Shown here piece by piece: positions 6,799 through 11,530 of a DNA stretch of 11,530 bases. This DNA comes from Dictyocoela muelleri (lineage: Eukaryota > Microsporidia). The DNA lies in the NCBI GenBank assembly GCA_016256075.1, contig SDVU01000657.1, positions 1 to 11,530 of the forward strand. The letters run 5' to 3'. Position 1 is the first letter of the stretch. Every line of letters starts with the position of its first letter. The translations under genes were made by a program, and so were the position numbers. Under the pieces are notes generated by a model that saw only the letters and a program-made list of their open reading frames with translations, was not told the DNA's origin and searched no databases.

Positions 6799-7160
6799 GG
6801 ATCTGGTACCAAATTTTTCAGGGGGAAAATTTGAGACTGGATCGGATTTATGTTAAGACTTTTTTTTGAAAAAATTAATGACTACCGGGTTGGGTTACTT
6901 TTGTAAATAAAAAAATTTTGATATTTAGCCTATTAATTCTTTTGAAAACCAAAAAAAATAATTCGTATAATTTAACTATGTTATTATTATAACATTTGGA
7001 ATTCTTATTCTGAAAAAAAAATATTAAATTTGGTCATAATTTAAATAAAATTTGATTTTAATTTATTATTCTAAATTTCAATATTTTTTATGCTTAATTT
7101 TTTAATGGGGGAGGAAATTTGATACTAGATGATCTCGGGGGAAAATTTGATACCAGATCC
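6799..7160. mobile_element. MITE with GGATCTGGTA termini
   Basis: The left end GGATCTGGTACCAAATTTTT (6799-6818) and the complement of the right end GGATCTGGTATCAAATTTTC (7160 down to 7141) match at eighteen of twenty positions. Each end is itself a partial palindrome: after a G-rich run (AGGGGG at 6820-6825, CGGGGG at 7137-7142) comes an inverted version of the end (AAAATTTGAGACTGGATC on the left, AAATTTGATACTAGATGATC on the right). The interior is AT-rich without a gene. No convincing target duplication is seen (AGATT before, AATAT after). The element ends about 60 bases before the hAT relic begins; whether the two are related is unknown. Confidence 0.6.
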
Positions 7161-7205
7161 AATATTTTTTATATATGCTTACTGTAAAAATCTATATATT
7201 CGAAT

Positions 7206-8800
7206 AAGAGCATGTGACAAATCAATTTCTTTAAACATCATAATGCTTTTTACGAAGAATTTACCAAAAAAGAACTAAAAACATTAAAATTAATTAGAAA
7301 AAAACACCTAAAATAACAGATATATTTATGAAATTCTTTCCAGTAAATGAAAATAGACTAATTTTTTCTTTTGAAATATCCAAGCCTATATCTAAATGTG
7401 GTAAACCATGAGCAATTCGTGAAAACCTAAACCATGCTCTTTATATATAGTTCAAAAAAACTATACAGGTCTCGATCCAAAAAATAATTGACGCGTTCCG
7501 CATTTCTGCTGTCTCCATAAGGGTTGAAGAAATGTTAAAAGATCTTTAAAATACACTGTTCTTTCATCCGAAATCTTTTAAATTTATTATACAAGTCGAC
7601 ATAAATACATCACTTAAATATAGCAATTTTGATGGCTTATGTATGATACTTTCATAAATATACATTTATATAGATATTATTTGTTAAAAAGTCGCAGGTA
7701 GATAGTAAAATATTATTTTTTTAATAAATCAAAATCACTTTGACGAACATGATATTCCACTAGAGGTCATAGCAGCTTTTGCTATTGACGACACAGTTTA
7801 TAAGACTGGAAAGTATAAGGGATTTATCACTTTTCTAAGATTTCAGATCCAAATGTATTTTTTGTTTTTTCATCGACAACACCTTGTATTAAAAAAATTA
7901 TCAGAAAAGTAGAATTATTCGTTATGCGCCGTTAAAAAGGCTATAAATCTTATAAAATATAAATCACATCAAGACCAGATTTTTTGTCAGGTTTGCGGTA
8001 CTAAAAACGATGAATATTTCAGACTGTTGTTGTATACTGTACTGAAGTGCGCTGACTCTAAAAAGAAAATTGTATATCACGTCCAGTGTCATTTACAACA
8101 ATCTAGTTACGTATTACGAAGGGAAAGAGATTAACGAATATTTTTTAGATATTAAGGCGTGTATTTTTTTCTACGTTATATTTTTGGAAAACTAAAGATT
8201 TTAACTAAACAATTCGAAACAAAAAAATTAAAATCTCATTATCTGTAAAGAAGTTACCTATAGTATTAAACAAAAGATTAGAATATATGTTTCAAATATT
8301 AGTAATAGAGATTTTACTCAATTAAATCTTTACAAGACATCTTTAATGATTTGTGAGAATAAGGTAAATATTTTTTTTGAATCACTTGAAGAAGTAAAAA
8401 CTGATATGTATTATAATTTCATAGATTTGCTATAAATTGCTAATCAAAAATGGGTAATCGTTTCTTACTTTAACAAAATTACAGTTTTAGACGTAAAATT
8501 TCAAGAACTTATCATTGATTTACAGAACAAAATGCTTACAAAAATGAGTTTTAGCGATTAAAAGTATAATTTTGGTTTAAAAACAGTTTGACTAAAAAAT
8601 ATAAATCGCTTTGAGAGAAGCAATGTTATTTATAATTGCTTTTCGGACATCAAATCTAGTAGAAACGGACAATAGTCGGGTAAATATTAAACTTATATCT
8701 CGAAACAGATTTGATATTATCAACAGATGTGAAATAAGAATAAATCTTACAAAATAGAAACTTATATTAAAAATTGATTCAAAATGTAAACATCAAGGAT
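7206..8800 (+). pseudogene. hAT transposase relic, ZBED/Buster-like
   Basis: Scraps in the order of a ZBED/FAM200-type hAT transposase are readable on the plus strand. FKHHNAFYEEFTKKELKTLK (7230-7289) resembles the end of a BED finger. FEISKPISKCGKP (near 7370-7410) precedes the family's TIGE.L region, and FKFIIQVDINTSL (near 7578-7620) resembles the first catalytic-Asp segment LQLDESTD. Two long open stretches in one frame, 7706-7909 and 7913-8131, are separated by a single TAG. They carry IDDTVYKTGKYKGF (family CTDGA.AM.G...GF), HRQHLVLKKL (family HR.AL..K.L), AINLIKYKSHQDQIF (family VNFIK...L..RLF) and a worn HTEVRWLS equivalent. C-terminal pieces include FSDIKSSRN (near 8640) and EIRINLTK (near 8731), like the family end DLR..LT. 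More than ten stops and frame changes make it clearly dead. Terminal repeats were not found, so element limits are unknown. Confidence 0.72.
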
Positions 8801-9465
8801 TTTATTAAAAAAAATAACTAAATTTTATATTTTTTATCTAATCAACTCAAAAATGACATATTATCACTAAGATTTTTTTATGAGAAAATAGCTCGTTTTT
8901 TAAAAAATTTTGATAAAAACTGATTAAATGATATGGGAAAATCCGTTCACATCCAAAATATCATGTTAATCGATTTATTTAACTATGAAATAATTTTAAA
9001 TCTCTAAAAAAATTATTTTCTACATAAGTAGAATATTTTTAACAATCACATGCGAAAGAAAATACGATAATTCGTTATTTAAATTTTTTTGAATTTTTAT
9101 AATAATAATTATAAAATTTATCAACTCCACAAAATTTAAAAATTGGCTTCAAATTAGAAGTATGTAAAAATAGTAAAACCTGATGTTTCGAGTCTATAAT
9201 TTTTTACTAATAATAATATAAAAATAACCTAATCAGTTGAATTATAGGTATTTTAAGTTAAAATTAAATTTTATCATTAATAACTTAATAATAACTTAGT
9301 TCGAGATTTATGAGAATAAATTATTTGATATTAGATTACTTAAGCATGATATTATTAAAACATTAACATCAAATGATAAACATTATAAAGATAGAAAAAT
9401 GTAATAATTTATTAAAAATCAATGAATTGCGATGACTTCCTTAAATATATTTAATCTCAACTATT
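8801..9465. other. Spacer with unidentified coding-like scraps
   Basis: On the plus strand, 8840-9004 reads as one frame with a single TGA at 8921-8923: NQLKNDILSLRFFYEKIARF onward, then LNDMGKSVHIQNIMLIDLFN onward. A second piece, 9300-9401, is open for 34 codons (FEIYENKLFDIRLLKHDIIK onward). The residue mix (charged residues among hydrophobics) looks more protein-like than the surrounding noise, and both lie after the hAT relic on the same strand. They could be remnants of one further gene, but no family is recognised. The remainder, including the 60 bases after the RIO2 stop, shows nothing. Confidence 0.25.
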
Positions 9466-10266
9466 TTATTTATCTTCTTTTAAAGCAGAAATATTAATTT
9501 CACGATTATTTTCGTATCTATACTTTCGTTTAAAATAGTCTTTAACGCATTTAATATCCCGCTTTAAATAAAACAAAGCCATTTCATGATCAACTGTCAC
9601 GGAATAAGAAAAATCAATAACTTTTATATCAGAACAATCATTAACCATAACGTTGAATTCATTGAAATCACCATGAACATATCCGTTTTCATATAATTCT
9701 TCAATAAAATCATACATTTGATTATAAACCTTATCAACATCGATATCTTTTTTGAAGGCGAGTGTGTAATAACCCAAATATTCCATGACGATTACATGCC
9801 TATTTATTTCTATAGGTCTTGGTATGCTTAAATTAGATAATTTTTTCATAATTTCAAATTCATTTTTCGTGTGTAAATTACATTTCTGCAGCCAATCACC
9901 TTTATAAGAAAAAGATTTATCAATTTTCTTGAAACTTGTTCGTCCTAAACGACTGAATTTAAGAACAACTTGTCTTTTATTAAAAATTCCTATATAAATA
10001 TCAGACTCCTTCCCAACACCAATTCTTTTTCCCATATAGGAGAGACCCTTTTTTCTTAAGTCTGAAATTGCTAAACAATCATGACCACTAAAAGAGAGAA
10101 AATAATTTCTATCTGAGTATGATATCAATTTGTGTACAAGAAGCCATTTAATTTCAACTTTTCCATCTTTAAATTTGTCTCTAGATATTTTACGTTTTTC
10201 AAGAATTTCAAGGAACTTTAAATTTTCTGGTGAGATTATCCAAATTGGATCGAGCGATAATTTCAT
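9466..10266 (-). CDS. RIO2: RIO2 atypical protein kinase/ATPase, compact form
   Basis: The 266-residue protein matches RIO2 throughout. Residues 1-75 form the winged-helix domain specific to RIO2 (VHKLISY, then LSFSGHDCLAISDL). The RIO kinase domain follows: P-loop GVGKESDIYIG (83-93), ATP-binding Lys103 in VVLKFSRLGRTSF, hinge VMEYLGYY (160-167), catalytic loop HGDFNEFN (198-205) with Asp200 and Asn205, and metal-binding Asp218 in IDFS (family usually IDFP), which takes the transient phosphate in RIO2. It ends soon after KCVKDYFKRKYRYE (239-251). Human RIO2 has over 500 residues; here the C-terminal extension is absent, a typical microsporidian reduction. RIO2 binds pre-40S particles and uses ATP hydrolysis for its release during cytoplasmic 20S rRNA maturation. 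The start is fixed by five C directly before ATG. All core residues are present and the frame is intact, so it should be functional. Confidence 0.95.
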   Translation of the reverse strand: MKLSLDPIWIISPENLKFLEILEKRKISRDKFKDGKVEIKWLLVHKLISYSDRNYFLSFSGHDCLAISDLRKKGLSYMGKRIGVGKESDIYIGIFNKRQVVLKFSRLGRTSFKKIDKSFSYKGDWLQKCNLHTKNEFEIMKKLSNLSIPRPIEINRHVIVMEYLGYYTLAFKKDIDVDKVYNQMYDFIEELYENGYVHGDFNEFNVMVNDCSDIKVIDFSYSVTVDHEMALFYLKRDIKCVKDYFKRKYRYENNREINISALKEDK

Positions 10267-10271
10267 GGGGG
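10267..10271 (-). promoter_or_regulatory. CCCCC start-proximal motif of RIO2
   Basis: Read on the minus strand, AAAATACCCCCATG puts five C immediately before the start codon, the only C run for hundreds of bases upstream. It matches the position and composition of the motif before eS21 and of the known microsporidian start-proximal signal. It confirms the first Met as the start. Confidence 0.65.
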
Positions 10272-10311
10272 TATTTTAATAATATAAAAAATTGATAAAA
10301 ATCTTTAAAAT

Positions 10312-10491
10312 TTATAAAACATGATAATTAACCCACAAAGAACTTTTTATTAGGATGATATCTAATGTAAAAATTTTAACGCTTACGTAACCATGAGAAT
10401 AATAATTCTCTAAAATACTTTTTATGAAATTTTTTAAGGTTACTCTTTCGAATTGCCTTGTATCTTCAAAATTCTCACAGCTTAAATACCT
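10312..10491 (-). other. Start-less open frame upstream of RIO2
   Basis: A 59-codon open stretch on the RIO2 strand ends 40 bases before the RIO2 start motif. It reads YLSCENFEDTRQFERVTLKN, then FIKSILENYYSHGYVSVKIF and a hydrophobic end, with no Met and a TAA directly before it. The first forty residues look protein-like; the rest resembles translated AT-rich DNA. It may be the tail of a decayed gene, but no family could be assigned. Its closeness to RIO2 would leave the kinase a very short promoter if it were ever active. Confidence 0.25.
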
Positions 10492-10774
10492 TTATCTAAA
10501 TAGAAGTTTAAAAATAGATCTTATAAAATAATACACTTAATCTTAAATACTAAAATCTAAGCAATATATATATGATTAAACCTAAAATAATAATATGATA
10601 CAGCTTCAAACCAGCAAAAATAATTAATAATACAAGGATATAGAAACTATTTGGGTAGGCAATTATAGATATTTTAGGTTGTATTAATATTTTTTAAAAA
10701 ATTTGTAGTCAAAAATATCAAATATGATATTTGTTATAAAAGATTTTTAAATCCAATAAATACATTTTTCTAAA
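10492..10774. other. AT-rich spacer, nothing recognised
   Basis: No gene, RNA or ordered repeat is seen. TATATATATATG near 10565 is simple sequence. A weak likeness between GGCAATTATAGATATTTTAGG (about 10657-10678) and GTTGAATTATAGGTATTTTAAG (about 9236-9257) is too short to call a repeat. Confidence 0.35.
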
Positions 10775-11270
10775 ATGAAAAAAATAGCACAGCTATTAAC
10801 ACTTTTGAATTCAATTAGTAAACCCGGATACCATTGGGATCACTTTATTAAATAATCATAAAATACATCGGTAGTCAAAATAAAGTAGTGATATACAGTT
10901 TTTCAAGTGTGGTATAGCTGATTAAAACTTTTCTTTATGAAGATAAGACAGAAGGGTCTTTCCTAAGTGTGCGGTAACGGATCTCAGTAAAAACAACGGT
11001 GAAATTAAAAAAATATGGAAAAGCTTATAAAACCATATGTCTTATTAAGTGATTGAAAAAATGAAATTTAATATACAATGCCTTCTGTGTAGGTTAGAAT
11101 ATTTAAAAGTTTAACCTCAAGAATTATATATCAAATTAAAATACAGCAAAAATATTAGTAATTTAGAATTAGAAATTTTATCATTTTTTAAAATAACTTA
11201 GTTTTGTTCTTTTATTTTATCTGTTCTCCACTTTATTAATATGAATATTTTCATGGTAATTTTAAATTAT
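10775..11270 (+). mobile_element. tRNA-headed SINE-like repeat, copy 3, uninterrupted but worn
   Basis: The head shows a worn A box, TAGCACAGCTATTAACACTTTTG (10785-10807), aligned with TAGCTCAGTGGTTAACACTCTTG of copy 4. Next come ACCATTGGGATCACTTTATTAAATAAT and the body signature GTGTGGTATAGCTGATTAA (about 10908-10926). Similarity then continues more weakly: GACAGAAGGGTCTTTCCTAAGTGTG, GATCTCAGTAAAAA, TTATTAAGTGATTGAAAAAATGAA and AATATACAATGCCTT. The tail is near 11270, judged from ATGAATATTTTCATGGTAATTTTAAAT. This is the only uninterrupted full-length copy in the window and fixes the family length at about 495 bp. It is the most diverged of the four and probably the oldest. Confidence 0.65.
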
Positions 11271-11321
11271 TCAGCTAAATTCAAAATTACACCATGTTTT
11301 TTTTATATTGAAGATTAAAAA

Positions 11322-11530
11322 TTGGATCAGATAGCTCAGTGGTTAACACTCTTGGATGTAAAATTTAAGTATCATGGATCGAATTATTTTAAAGTCACTT
11401 TAATAAATAATTAGGGAAAGACATTAAGCGGTCATAACTATATAATTATAGTATAACATACAGTTGTTCCAGTGTGGTATAGCTGATTAAGACTTGGTCT
11501 AATATGACAATGAAGCAGAAGGGACTCTCC
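11322..11530 (+). mobile_element. tRNA-headed SINE-like repeat, copy 4, cut by window edge
   Basis: The head begins TTGGATCAGATAGCTCAGTGG, with A box TAGCTCAGTGG at 11332-11342. It continues CTCTTGGATGTAAAATTTAAG and has a B-box-like GGATCGAATTA at 11376-11386. The linker ACATTAAGCGGTCA and the body start CAGTGTGGTATAGCTGATTAAGACTTGG follow, then CAATGAAGCAGAAGGGACTCTCC to the last base. Head and body are joined here without any insertion, so this copy proves that the pieces split apart in copies 1 and 2 belong to one unit. About 290 bp of body and tail should lie beyond the window. Confidence 0.75.

Noticed and set aside
5739-10266. Functional pairing of eS21 and RIO2 as a ribosome-assembly cluster
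   Set aside because: They converge from opposite strands and lie 3.5 kb apart across transposon debris; both being small-subunit genes is probably coincidence.
11322-11395. A functional tRNA gene
   Set aside because: A and B boxes are present, but the anticodon arm and acceptor stem cannot be closed, and the same sequence heads three other repeats.

Overview
The window looks like a piece of a microsporidian genome of the large, AT-rich, transposon-loaded kind. Three things suggest this. The only intact genes are a very short RIO2 kinase (266 residues) and a very short ribosomal protein eS21 (66 residues). Both have a run of C directly before the ATG, the start-site signature reported for microsporidia. 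The rest is very AT-rich, nearly gene-free DNA filled with decayed DNA transposons and short repeats. Genus cannot be read from this sequence, and AT content was judged by eye, not counted.

Layout. Positions 1-430: AT-rich spacer with two small GC-rich islands. Positions 430-2303: a minus-strand copy of a tRNA-headed SINE-like repeat, split by a hAT-like MITE with CAG ends (764-1542) and by a second MITE (1660-2255) that sits inside the tRNA head with a clean 8-bp target duplication. Positions 2342-3335: a dead Merlin/IS1595 transposon whose transposase is recognisable but broken. Positions 3340-4100: simple repeats (a GC-rich 17-mer array, an AT palindrome, T tracts, a 21-bp array). Positions 4105-5616: a second minus-strand SINE copy, split by a 1-kb foldback element (4475-5483). 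Positions 5739-5939: eS21. Positions 5940-6798: mostly empty. Positions 6799-7160: a MITE with GGATCTGGTA ends. Positions 7206-8800: a hAT transposase relic of the ZBED/Buster-like type. Positions 8800-9465: spacer with unidentified coding-like scraps. Positions 9466-10266: RIO2 on the minus strand. Positions 10272-10774: spacer with one long start-less open frame. Positions 10775-11270 and 11322-11530: two plus-strand copies of the same SINE, the last cut by the window edge.

The main discovery is the repeat family. Four copies share a tRNA-like head (A box, and in one copy an exact B box) joined to an unrelated body. When the insertions are removed from the two interrupted copies, each comes to about 490-500 bp, matching the uninterrupted third copy. 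The empty copies therefore show where the three inserted elements landed, and the nesting gives a relative age order. Both genes belong to the small ribosomal subunit (eS21 as a structural protein, RIO2 as a pre-40S maturation factor). They converge across 3.5 kb of transposon debris, so nothing suggests co-transcription.
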